A stretch of 16,386 nt of DNA from Porphyrobacter sp. UBA7686 (GTDB taxonomy: Bacteria; Pseudomonadota; Alphaproteobacteria; Sphingomonadales; Sphingomonadaceae): the NCBI GenBank assembly GCA_002482865.1, contig DLGU01000214.1:13064-29449 (forward strand), written 5' to 3'. The first letter of the stretch is position 1, and every line of letters starts with the position of its first letter. The translations under genes were made by a program, and so were the position numbers. Positions 8,637-14,983 of the stretch are shown piece after piece. The notes under the pieces were generated by a model, which worked only from the letters and a program-made list of their open reading frames with translations, had not been told where the DNA came from and searched no databases.

Positions 8637-10091
8637 TCAGCTGAACAGCGGACGGCGGCGCAGCGCCAGAGCCGCAAGCAGCAGCGCCAGCCCGCCCGCC
8701 AGCGCGATCCCCAGCCAGCCAGCGACGCCGCGATCAGGTTCACGGTAGGTGAAGCCAGGCGCTGCTTCGAACGCCGCGCGGTCGAAGCTCTTGCAGGCGA
8801 AGATCGCATCGGTCACCCGCCCGCGCACGGCTGCGTGGTAGCCGAAAACCTGCGCCTCGAACGCGCGCTGACGGGCCGGATCGGTGCCTGCCACCGTCTC
8901 CATCGCTCGGCGAAATGCTAGTGCCGGGGACAGCCATGACCACTGGTCCAGCCGCGCATCGTAAAGCGCCTCGCGCGCTGCGCCGTTCAACATGGCGGCC
9001 ATGTAGGTCTCGTCCGACAAGCGGCGCTCGACATATTCGCTCAGCACCCCTTCGCGGTTGGCGCAGGCGGGCGCGGCGGCGAAATCGATTTTCCAGTATT
9101 GCTCTGCTACCCGCTGCTTCGCCGCCGCCCGGGCAGCGTCGCTGGCAGTCGCCTCCCTGATGACGCTGCGCACCTCCGCTTCGGCGAGCGCGCGCGGCTC
9201 AATCAGGCCGGATGGCCGCAAGGTGCGTTCGACCATGCCGGGTGACAGCAACAGCAGCGCAACCCACAGCGAGACCGTGATCGCCGCCGATCCGATAACG
9301 CTGAGGCCGGTGGATGCGACCAGCAGCAGCAAGGCCGTCCACAGCGCCAGATAGGCCGCGACACCCGCCAGCCACCACAGCGCCGCCGCACTGCCGAGCG
9401 CGCCGACCAGCGCGATCCCCGCCACCGAAGCAATCATCGCAACCGCCAGCACCGCCCCGCCGCGCGTGATGCCGCGCGCCAGCAGCAATTCGCGCTTGCT
9501 CGCCCCGAGGCCGGCGAGCAGCGGCGCGAGGCCCGCCTCACGCTCCCGCGCGCAGGCATCGAACAGCAGCGCGACCAAGGCGAGCGGGCACAGGAACATG
9601 ATGAAGGCGAGCAGATCGAACCGGCCAGCGGCGAGGGCACCGGGATTGACGCGCTCCGCAGGCTCTCCGATCCGCATCAGCGAGGCGATCGGGACGGCCT
9701 TGATGACGTGGTGTGTGGCCCGCAGTTCGGAGCTGCCAGTGGCAAGACCGAGCAGCGGCCCGGCAGGCAGCTCGGCCAGTCGTGTGTGTTAGAAACCCGC
9801 GACATAGGGATCGCGCGGATCCGGGACGAAGGGGGTCTTGCCGTTATAGGTGTCGACATTGGTGGGTTGCCTGGTGCCGGCGTCCAACCCTTCATAGACC
9901 TGAACGAGCACCTGACGGTCTGCCGCCACCTGCTCGCGCGCGGCATCGGCCGCGCCCAAGTAGCGCGCGCGCCAATCGAGCCCGCTGACCAGCGCCAAGG
10001 CCGCCGCAGCGGATAACAGCGCCATCAGCAGCCAGAACGCCTTCGACCGGCGCAGCAACGCAAGGTCGAGCCGGATCAGCGCCGCGATCAT
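8637..10091 (-). pseudogene. ABC-2 permease with in-frame stop at codon 101
   Basis: Read through, this is a 484-residue ABC-2 permease of the DUF3526-like type, paralogous to the gene upstream. The start ATG (10091-10089) overlaps the upstream stop as ATGA, the classic coupled-operon junction. Residues 1-100 contain TM1 (~18-37) and the beginning of a large extracytoplasmic domain. Codon 101 is TAA (9791-9789) after PYVAGF. The same frame then continues without a shift: HTRLAELPAGPLLGLA, membrane segments near LLAFIMFLCPLALVALLF, the ACAREREAGLAPLLAGLG cytoplasmic loop, and a final TM ending RRRPLFS. Both sides match the paralogue in layout, so one base change (for example TAC or TAT to TAA) explains the break. 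Restart at ATG 9677 would lose TM1 and the first part of the extracytoplasmic domain. Alternatives are a sequencing error, stop readthrough, or two fragments working together. Confidence 0.8.
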
Positions 10092-11497
10092 GCCGCAAAG
10101 GCCCGCTTGTCGAACTGCCGCCCGGCCAGCACCAGCGCACCGCCAGCGATCAGCATCCACACAAGCAGGCCAAGCCCCGCCGGCACAAGAACGCGCCAAT
10201 CCTCACGCAATGTCGGCGCGGGCGGGCGAAACGCATTGAAGCTTGCGTAGTAGCCATCCTCGGGCGTCCACTCCCAGTCGCCCGACTTGCTGTTCTCGGC
10301 CATGTGCCGGTTCAGCCGACCGACCAGATCACGCCGGAAGACCTCGGCGCTTTCATCAAAGCGGCGCTGCGTATCGGCATCGGCTCCGGCAATCCGCACC
10401 GAGAGATCGAGCATCGCCGGGGTCGGGCCGAATACCCATGACACCCTGCGGATCGCGTCCTGCCGCTCGCGCAAGGCTTCGGCTTCGGCCAGCCGCCGAT
10501 CGTACACGCCGCCGCGATAATCCTCGTCCGCCTGCATCAGCAGCGCATCGAAGTTGATCGGCAGTTCCTCGACCGTCTCGACGCCATATTCCTGAAGGAT
10601 CTGGCGCTCGAAGGCGGCATTGGCCGCGCTATCGCCGTGCCCGTCGGGGCCCTTCGCAAAGTCCGCCTTGATCGTCTGGGTGAGCTGCGACTGTGTCAGG
10701 GGAACCAGCTGTTCGGCAGCCACATCGGCGATACGCGGAATGATCAGCACGCTCAGCCCCCAGCAGACGGCAACCGCAGTCAGGCCGAACCGCGCGCCGC
10801 CCAGAAGTTGACCGGCTGCTACGCCAATCGCCGAAAGCACGAACAGATGGAGCAGCGAGGCGCCTGCCAGCATGGCGTAGCGCGCCATGGCATCGCCGCC
10901 TTCGATCTGGAACGCCGCCACGATCAGCGAAGGCGCCGCAGCCATCAGAACGAGCGCGCCGGTGACGGCCGCCTTTGCCGTAACCGCAGGCCCGCCGCGC
11001 ACCCCCGCACCCTTGAGCAGCGCGGACATGCCGCGCCGTGCCTCGCGCGAACCGATCAGAAACCCCAGCACCAGCGCCAGAAATCCGCCTGCAATCTGGA
11101 GCATCGGCGAAAAGCGCGTCCCGCCATAACGGCTCTCCGCCGCTCTGACAGAAGCCGGCGACAACATCGGAGCGTTCCGCTTGTGTGCTTCAAGAAATGT
11201 GACCGCGCCCTGATAGGGCAAGACACCCGGCTCGATTGCCTGAAGCGGCGCGCGCGGGCGGTAGACGAGAATACCGTAATGCGCAGCCGAATGCGGGTTC
11301 TTGGGCGGCTGTGCGGCCCATTCCTGCTGAACGCGCTGAGCCGCGCTCTGGAGAGCCGCAGTCTCAGCCTGATCTGCGCGCCAGCCCGAGACGAACGCAA
11401 TCAGCAAGATCAAAGCAAGCGCAGCGGCAGTCAGCATCGCGCCCCTGTCTCGAAGAACCAGCTTCCGTTCGAGACGAAGTGCAGTTCGGTATCCCAT
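10088..11497 (-). CDS. ABC-2 permease with large extracytoplasmic domain (DUF3526-like)
   Basis: A cytoplasmic-membrane permease of 469 aa. TM1 lies at ~21-38 (LTAAALALILLIAFVSG), followed by a ~90-residue extracytoplasmic stretch. TMs come next at ~132-149, 176-196, 208-228 and 236-254, then a second soluble region of ~180 residues (including QLTQTIKADFAKG and INFDALLMQADEDYRGG), and a last TM near 440-462. This layout, with a GSREARRGMSALLKGAG cytoplasmic coupling loop, fits the DUF3526 group of ABC-2 permeases. I choose ATG 11497 because GGGG (11504-11507) precedes it by six bases. An in-frame ATG at 11509 has no ribosome-binding site and lies only 2 nt from a putative operator. It forms an operon with the second permease (ATGA overlap). 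The ATPase at 7923 is the obvious partner. Confidence 0.85.
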   Translation of the reverse strand: MGYRTALRLERKLVLRDRGAMLTAAALALILLIAFVSGWRADQAETAALQSAAQRVQQEWAAQPPKNPHSAAHYGILVYRPRAPLQAIEPGVLPYQGAVTFLEAHKRNAPMLSPASVRAAESRYGGTRFSPMLQIAGGFLALVLGFLIGSREARRGMSALLKGAGVRGGPAVTAKAAVTGALVLMAAAPSLIVAAFQIEGGDAMARYAMLAGASLLHLFVLSAIGVAAGQLLGGARFGLTAVAVCWGLSVLIIPRIADVAAEQLVPLTQSQLTQTIKADFAKGPDGHGDSAANAAFERQILQEYGVETVEELPINFDALLMQADEDYRGGVYDRRLAEAEALRERQDAIRRVSWVFGPTPAMLDLSVRIAGADADTQRRFDESAEVFRRDLVGRLNRHMAENSKSGDWEWTPEDGYYASFNAFRPPAPTLREDWRVLVPAGLGLLVWMLIAGGALVLAGRQFDKRAFAA

Positions 11498-11511
11498 GAG
11501 CGGCCCCATGC

Positions 11512-11529
11512 TACGTTATAACATCATGC
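11512..11529 (-). promoter_or_regulatory. Copy 2 of shared 18-bp putative operator / permease promoter
   Basis: Read on the minus strand this is GCATGATGTTATAACGTA, matching copy 1 at 5757-5774 in 15 of 18 positions. It contains TATAAC (11515-11520), a 5-of-6 match to a -10 box. That box would start transcription about 10 nt before the permease ATG at 11497. I see no good -35 box. The core GTTATAAC (11515-11522) is a perfect palindrome. Confidence 0.5.
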
Positions 11530-11714
11530 ACATACAGAGACTGACCCAAGGGGCCAAATGGATTCGGACGAATTGCCGCAAGCCAGCTGAGATGTCGGCT
11601 ATTCCGCGGGATAGCGACCGGGCTGATCAATATCCGCGCCGAGCGGCTCGGTTTTGGGAAGATTGCGTGGCTGCGGCTACCGCGAAGCGGGTTAGTTGCG
11701 CGCAACGCCATATA
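11530..11714. other. Intergenic spacer, permease promoter to tRNA 3' end
   Basis: I see no credible gene here. Small structures only: a 5-bp hairpin CCGAG/CTCGG followed by TTTT (11639-11655, plus strand) and a perfect 12-bp palindrome GTTGCGCGCAAC (11695-11706). This spacer is probably chromosomal DNA just outside the inserted element. Confidence 0.5.
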
Positions 11715-11799
11715 TGGTGCCGGCTACAGGATTCGAACCCGTGGCCCCCTGATTACAAATCAGTTTCGATGCTTTTCCCACTGATTGCTACACAGCGGC
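11715..11799 (-). tRNA. tRNA-Thr(TGT)-like sequence, 5' half degenerate; likely attachment site
   Basis: On the minus strand, the anticodon arm CTGA-TTTGTAA-TCAG gives anticodon TGT (Thr). The T-arm ACGGG-TTCGAAT-CCTGT and the 3' end GCCGGC-A-CCA (11724 to 11715) are intact and include an encoded CCA. The 5' half is tRNA-like but wrong. It starts GCCGCTG, so the acceptor stem has mismatches at pairs 5 and 7 and a T-G wobble at 6. The D-arm reads TAGC-AA-TCAGTGGGAAAAGC with extra bases, and three extra A's sit before the anticodon stem. Total length is 85 nt with CCA, about 9 too long. It is best read as the tRNA 3' fragment left at an element's end and joined to a decayed tRNA 5' remnant. It could still be called a functional but odd tRNA-Thr. 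Confidence 0.6.
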
Positions 11800-11809
11800 A
11801 CATCCTCTA

Positions 11810-11921
11810 ATAAAGCACTGATATACGTATTAAATATATAAGTGGGCAGTTACCCTCTGACACCACTGAATGCCCGTTGTTACCACTGGAAGTGGTTGCT
11901 ATATGGTTGCTAAGAGGTAAC
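11810..11921 (+). promoter_or_regulatory. Integrase upstream region with short repeats
   Basis: An AT-rich stretch (11818-11842, with TATTAAATATATAAG) could hold a -10 box. Downstream are the inverted repeat ACCACT-GGA-AGTGGT (11882-11896), direct repeats GGTTGCTA (11894-11901 and 11905-11912; period 11 bp), and GTTACC (11879-11884) facing GGTAAC (11916-11921). Such clustered short repeats between an attachment site and an integrase are typical of arm-type integrase/excisionase sites. That reading is inference. Confidence 0.4.
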
Positions 11922-11942
11922 CGTAGGTTGGTAGTTGACGTG

Positions 11943-13112
11943 GTGAAAATTACGAAGAGGGTTGTCGATACGTTGGAATCAAAAGGTTCATCTCCAGCGT
12001 TTCTATGGGATGATGCCCTCCCGGGGTTTGCCGTCAAGGCGTTGCCCTCTGGAACCAAGCGCTATGTGCTAAAGTATCGAGTTGGTGGTGGGCGGGCGGC
12101 CCAGCAGCGTTGGCTGACACTGGGCACTCATGGCCAGTTGGCCCCTGACCAGGCGCGTGCCTTGGCTCAGCAAGCACTTGCCGCAGTGGCGCGGGGTGAG
12201 GACCCCCAAGCCCAGAAGTACAAGTCACGCAATGAGCCAACGCTGACGGACGTCTGGAACCGGTTTCGGGCGGAGCATTTGCCGCAGCGGAAGCCTCAAA
12301 CGCGCTACGAGTATGAAAACCAGTGGCGTGAGGCGATTGCACCGAAGCTTGGCAGGGTAGTCATTGATGATGTGACCCGAAGTGAAGTGGACCGGCTACA
12401 CAAGAGCATGCGTCTTACCCCCTACCGCGCCAATCGGATATTGGCATTACTGTCTCGCCTGATGACGCTGGCCGAGGTTTGGGAATTGCGACCTGCTGGA
12501 TCCAATCCATGTCGCCATATCGAGCGCTTTAAGGAACAGGCGAGAAATCGCTATCTTGATGCGGAAGAATTAGGTCGATTAGGTGCCGCCATGCGCGAAA
12601 TGGTGGAGCAGGGTAGCCTGTCTCCGTCGGCTGCAAACGCGGTCCGTCTATTATTGCTGACGGGTGCGCGACTGAACGAGATCCTGACCGCCCGCTGGGA
12701 GTGGGTCCATCGTGACCGTTGTATACTCGCATTACCCGACAGCAAGACAGGGGCAAAGCCCGTCTATCTCAGTGATGAGGCCTTATCGGTGTTGGACGAT
12801 CAGCGCAGTATTGCAGGGGATGATCCTCACATCTTTCCAGGACGGGGCACCGAGGGGCGCATGATCAATTTGCGCAAGCCGTGGAAACGAATCTGCAAGA
12901 GTGCAGGCCTGGACGGCGTAAGACTGCATGATTTGCGGCACACTGCTGCCAGCATTGCGGTCGGGCAGGGCGCAACGCTTCCCATAATCGGTCGCTTATT
13001 GGGGCACTCCCAGGCACAGACCACGCAGCGGTACGCGCATGTCGATGCCGATCCAGCCCTTAGCGCAGCCAATGCGATTGGCGCGGCGCTCGCTTCAAAA
13101 ATCTCCATCTGA
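11943..13112 (+). CDS. int: Tyrosine site-specific integrase (phage/island type)
   Basis: A tyrosine recombinase of 389 aa that cuts and rejoins DNA at attachment sites. The order is an N-terminal arm-binding domain of the island-integrase kind (~1-95, LWDDALPGFAVKALPSG and LTLGTHG), a SAM-like core-binding domain (~98-190), then the catalytic domain. The catalytic residues are complete: R243 (TGARLNEI), K268 (DSKTG), H329-x-x-R332 (HDLRH), H355 (LGHS) and nucleophile Y364 (TQRYAHVD). Numbering is from the GTG at 11943 (VKITKRVVD), the usual family N-terminus. TTG 11928, with GAGG ten bases upstream, and GTG 11940 are alternatives. The frame extends to 11877, but that part overlaps repeats. 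It lies ~145 bp from the tRNA-Thr fragment, its likely target. It is convergent with the 173-aa orphan, 26 bp apart. It looks intact and active. Confidence 0.95.
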   Translation: MKITKRVVDTLESKGSSPAFLWDDALPGFAVKALPSGTKRYVLKYRVGGGRAAQQRWLTLGTHGQLAPDQARALAQQALAAVARGEDPQAQKYKSRNEPTLTDVWNRFRAEHLPQRKPQTRYEYENQWREAIAPKLGRVVIDDVTRSEVDRLHKSMRLTPYRANRILALLSRLMTLAEVWELRPAGSNPCRHIERFKEQARNRYLDAEELGRLGAAMREMVEQGSLSPSAANAVRLLLLTGARLNEILTARWEWVHRDRCILALPDSKTGAKPVYLSDEALSVLDDQRSIAGDDPHIFPGRGTEGRMINLRKPWKRICKSAGLDGVRLHDLRHTAASIAVGQGATLPIIGRLLGHSQAQTTQRYAHVDADPALSAANAIGAALASKISI

Positions 13113-13138
13113 AAAGCTATTTGGATCGCATCGCTGGT

Positions 13139-13660
13139 TTATGAGAGACCTTTGGTCAGCTTTCGCTTGCCGCTTTTGCGAGCTTCGGCCTGAGAAACTC
13201 GTTTGTGAGGGGAGGGGGTTCTGGGGACCCTATAACTTTCATTGCGCTTCTTTGATGAAAGATAGTCAGCAAGGTCGCTGGGATCGACACCTTTCGTTTC
13301 TGCATTTGCGAGCGCGTTCGCTAGGCGCCGCATGTAGTTCAGGTTGAAGAAGTCTTCTCTCTTCGAGCCAAGCAGCGCAGCCATTGCCCACAACATCGGG
13401 TGATCCTTGGGCAGACCACGGATGCCAGGGTCGACGCCGTCCAATGCGACTGCCGCGCCATAAACGCATTCGTCGCCGTCAAATTTTATTGTGACTAGTT
13501 CGAAAACCGTCGCGATCAGCAACTCACGGACCTTCTGGTTCATCCGGATCCCAGGCTCGGGCATACCTAATGTCGCTAGCTTGCCCCGGAACTTTTTCCG
13601 CGCGCTCATGAACTGCGCGAGCTTCGCGAGGTTCTCCGGGTCAGAACGCTTGAGGCTCAT
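13139..13660 (-). CDS. Orphan 173-aa protein of the element
   Basis: I do not recognise a family. The start ATG 13660 is strong, with AAGGAAGGGAA a few bases upstream. The protein is soluble, with no signal or membrane segment. It has a basic N-terminal helix region (LAKLAQFMSARKKFRGKLATLG), a middle part VRELLIATVFELVTIKFDGDECVYG, a helical segment around DFFNLNYMRRLANALANAETKG, and a lysine/arginine-rich tail (HKRVSQAEARKSGKRKL) that suggests contact with nucleic acid. Its promoter region carries three copies of GTGTG-N7-CACAC, and two of them cover its candidate -35/-10 boxes, so it is probably tightly repressed. Its orientation opposite to the rest of the module is a typical arrangement for a regulator, immunity or accessory gene, but nothing in the sequence proves such a role. 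Confidence 0.7.
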   Translation of the reverse strand: MSLKRSDPENLAKLAQFMSARKKFRGKLATLGMPEPGIRMNQKVRELLIATVFELVTIKFDGDECVYGAAVALDGVDPGIRGLPKDHPMLWAMAALLGSKREDFFNLNYMRRLANALANAETKGVDPSDLADYLSSKKRNESYRVPRTPSPHKRVSQAEARKSGKRKLTKGLS

Positions 13661-13703
13661 CGTATTCCCTTCCTTTCTTCGGTGTAGCGCCTTTGATCAA
13701 CAA

Positions 13704-13784
13704 GTGTGGAATTATCACACCCAGATTTGTGTGTAAATGACACACTATGATCTGGTACACATCGTAAGTGTGTCATTCACACAC
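13704..13784. promoter_or_regulatory. Three-copy operator array, GTGTG-N7-CACAC
   Basis: Three perfect 5-bp inverted repeats with identical half-sites and identical 7-bp spacers lie at 13704-13720, 13729-13745 and 13768-13784 (centres 25 and 39 bp apart). Spacers are GAATTAT, TAAATGA and TCATTCA. On the minus strand a candidate promoter for the 173-aa gene, TTTACA (13732-13737) and GATAAT (13711-13716), with a short 15-bp spacer, lies under copies 2 and 1. Copy 3 precedes the AT-rich TTTATATCTATC that could serve the plus-strand genes. This is the layout of a repressor-controlled divergent switch. Confidence 0.75.
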
Positions 13785-13878
13785 TTTATATCTATCTGAA
13801 AATACGAAAATTTTTAAACTTGTAAAAACTGAACGCTTTGATCGCATTCCGCGCAAAGCTTCAGTGAAAGCAACCATC
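13785..13878 (+). promoter_or_regulatory. AT-rich leader before the HTH gene
   Basis: About 95 bp with TATATC-like -10 candidates (13787-13797) and a run of A/T at 13800-13827 (GAAAATACGAAAATTTTTAAAC region). The frame of the HTH protein is open back to a GTG at 13768, but that GTG lies inside operator copy 3 and has no ribosome-binding site. I therefore treat this as an untranslated leader. Confidence 0.4.
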
Positions 13879-14178
13879 ATGAGTAAAATGATACCGGCAA
13901 ATTTAACCCGGAACCCACGTTCCAGTTCTGGTGCAGGGGCCATCGAACCTGTCTGTGAAGTCCATCTCGACGAACGCTCCCTTGCCGCACGGCTCGGGGT
14001 TTCAGTGAAGTGGCTGCAGAAGATGCGGTATACTGGCGGGGGTATCCCGTACCGGAAGTTCGGGCGCGCCGTTCGTTATCCGCTATCAGCAGTGATAGCG
14101 TACGAAGCTCAGTCACTTCGTTTGAGCACTTCGGATGATGGTAACAGCAACCCCATCGGGGAGGCGCGTCATGCGTAA
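13879..14178 (+). CDS. Small helix-turn-helix protein, AlpA/excisionase-like
   Basis: A DNA-binding protein of 99 aa. The only recognisable part is a winged-helix/MerR-like HTH of the AlpA/HTH_17 kind at ~30-76: LDERSLAARLGVSVKWLQKM, then the wing YTGGGIPYRKFGRAVRYPLS, typical of proteins that act as excisionases or activators of integrase genes in islands. The start is not fixed. I use ATG 13879 (MSKMIPAN), with a weak GAAAG upstream; ATG 13888 and an unlikely GTG 13768 are alternatives. It overlaps the next gene by 8 bases (ATGCGTAA), so the two are translationally coupled. The gene begins ~95 bp after the operator array, so it may be the protein that binds it, be controlled by it, or both. 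A role as recombination directionality factor for the nearby integrase is plausible from family and context. Confidence 0.75.
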   Translation: MSKMIPANLTRNPRSSSGAGAIEPVCEVHLDERSLAARLGVSVKWLQKMRYTGGGIPYRKFGRAVRYPLSAVIAYEAQSLRLSTSDDGNSNPIGEARHA

Positions 14179-14752
14179 GCGCACAGCCACAATGGCGAGC
14201 CGCCCGCAGCCTGGAAAGTTGGGCCGGAAGGCGCGCAACATCAAGCCATCGAAGAAGTTGGGGGACTTGTATCCCGTGGCCACAGCGCCACTCGATGACA
14301 TTTCATCTCGGCTGAAGCGGATCAGGAACCTTGAGCTTCGCCGAATCTGCGAGCAAATCCTCTCTGACTTTTCGGCAAGGCAGGAAAGGGACAAAAAGAG
14401 AAAGCCGTCACCCGCCGCCAGCGCACGAAATTTTCTGCTGGCAGAAGGCTATCGGAATGCCCGCCGGTTCCTCCGGCAGGACAAGCTGGCCGCTGTGAAC
14501 GAGGCAGTCGTTGCCGTCGCGGGATGCAAGGTGACACCCTCTGACCCGTTCGCGACTTTCTTGTTGCTGTTTTCTGCCCTGCAAGGAGAGGTCACGAAGG
14601 CGGCCAGGAACCAGCTCCGAAAGCAGGCGATCGCTTTGGCCTACGCTCATCGTCGCAAAGTTCCCAATCGGTACCTAGTCGGGTTCATCCACCAAGAGGG
14701 TGGCCTGAAAAGGATTGTGGCGAGGCACATGAAAGCCAGCAGGAAGGGCTAG
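14171..14752 (+). CDS. Orphan 193-aa basic protein, coupled to the HTH gene
   Basis: No family recognised. The start is ATG 14171, preceded by GGGGAGG at 14159-14165 and overlapping the HTH gene stop. This gives MRKRTATM and a strongly basic N-terminus (RPQPGKLGRKARNIKPSKK). The rest is mostly helical, with ISSRLKRIRNLELRRICEQIL, a basic segment RQERDKKRKP, a helix pair RNFLLAEGYRNARRFLRQDKL, and a basic C-terminal third (EVTKAARNQLRKQAIALAYAHRRKVPNR). There are no membrane segments, no enzyme motifs and one Cys. High charge suggests a nucleic-acid-binding or replication accessory role. It is 361 bp upstream of the Rep-like gene with a strong hairpin between, so it is probably the last gene of its transcript. 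Confidence 0.7.
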   Translation: MRKRTATMASRPQPGKLGRKARNIKPSKKLGDLYPVATAPLDDISSRLKRIRNLELRRICEQILSDFSARQERDKKRKPSPAASARNFLLAEGYRNARRFLRQDKLAAVNEAVVAVAGCKVTPSDPFATFLLLFSALQGEVTKAARNQLRKQAIALAYAHRRKVPNRYLVGFIHQEGGLKRIVARHMKASRKG

Positions 14753-14758
14753 CCGATC

Positions 14759-14797
14759 AAGCCGGCATGCGTGGCCTGATGTTGCGCATGCCGGCTT
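14759..14797. repeat. Perfect 13-bp inverted repeat (strong hairpin)
   Basis: AAGCCGGCATGCG (14759-14771) and CGCATGCCGGCTT (14785-14797) pair perfectly around a 13-nt loop, starting 6 nt after the upstream stop. There is no T-tract after it, so a classical intrinsic terminator is not supported. Alternatives are a factor-dependent terminator, a transcript-end hairpin, or, given the Rep-like gene downstream, a cruciform/nick-site structure at an origin. Confidence 0.75.
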
Positions 14798-14983
14798 GGC
14801 ACTCACGCGACAACGCCTTTTATGGCTTCCATCGGACGACGCCCGTGACGTCATTATCTGGGCCGTGCCCGATGCGCCTCCTCGCGCGTATGCCTGCGTC
14901 GCCCCATAGTGCTTCACGTCGCTTCGAACGGTTTTGCGTGAGCGCCCACCGGGAGGCGGTGGAGTGGCCCATGATTGGTTATG
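14798..14983. other. Noncoding stretch between hairpin and repeats
   Basis: I find no gene here. One short hairpin, CACCG-GGAGG-CGGTG (14947-14961), lies about 40 bp before the iteron-like array. It may be part of the same origin or control region. Confidence 0.4.

Noticed and set aside
10637..11521. 294-aa plus-strand open frame opposite permease 1
   Set aside because: R/Q/H-rich shadow of the permease. The minus-strand protein has regular membrane segments.
11639..11655. Hairpin CCGAG-CGG-CTCGG followed by TTTT
   Set aside because: It looks like a weak plus-strand terminator, but no plus-strand transcript ends here, and the stem is only 5 bp.
11496..11810. Plus-strand open frame spanning the tRNA-like sequence
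   Set aside because: Its second half is the antisense of the tRNA (the frequent artefact reading RLQDSNPWPPDYKS). It has no ribosome-binding site and the first half overlaps the permease promoter.
13704..13784. Possible CRISPR-like array from the repeated GTGTG...CACAC
   Set aside because: Repeats are 17 bp with inverted symmetry, unequal short gaps and no cas genes. An operator array explains them better.
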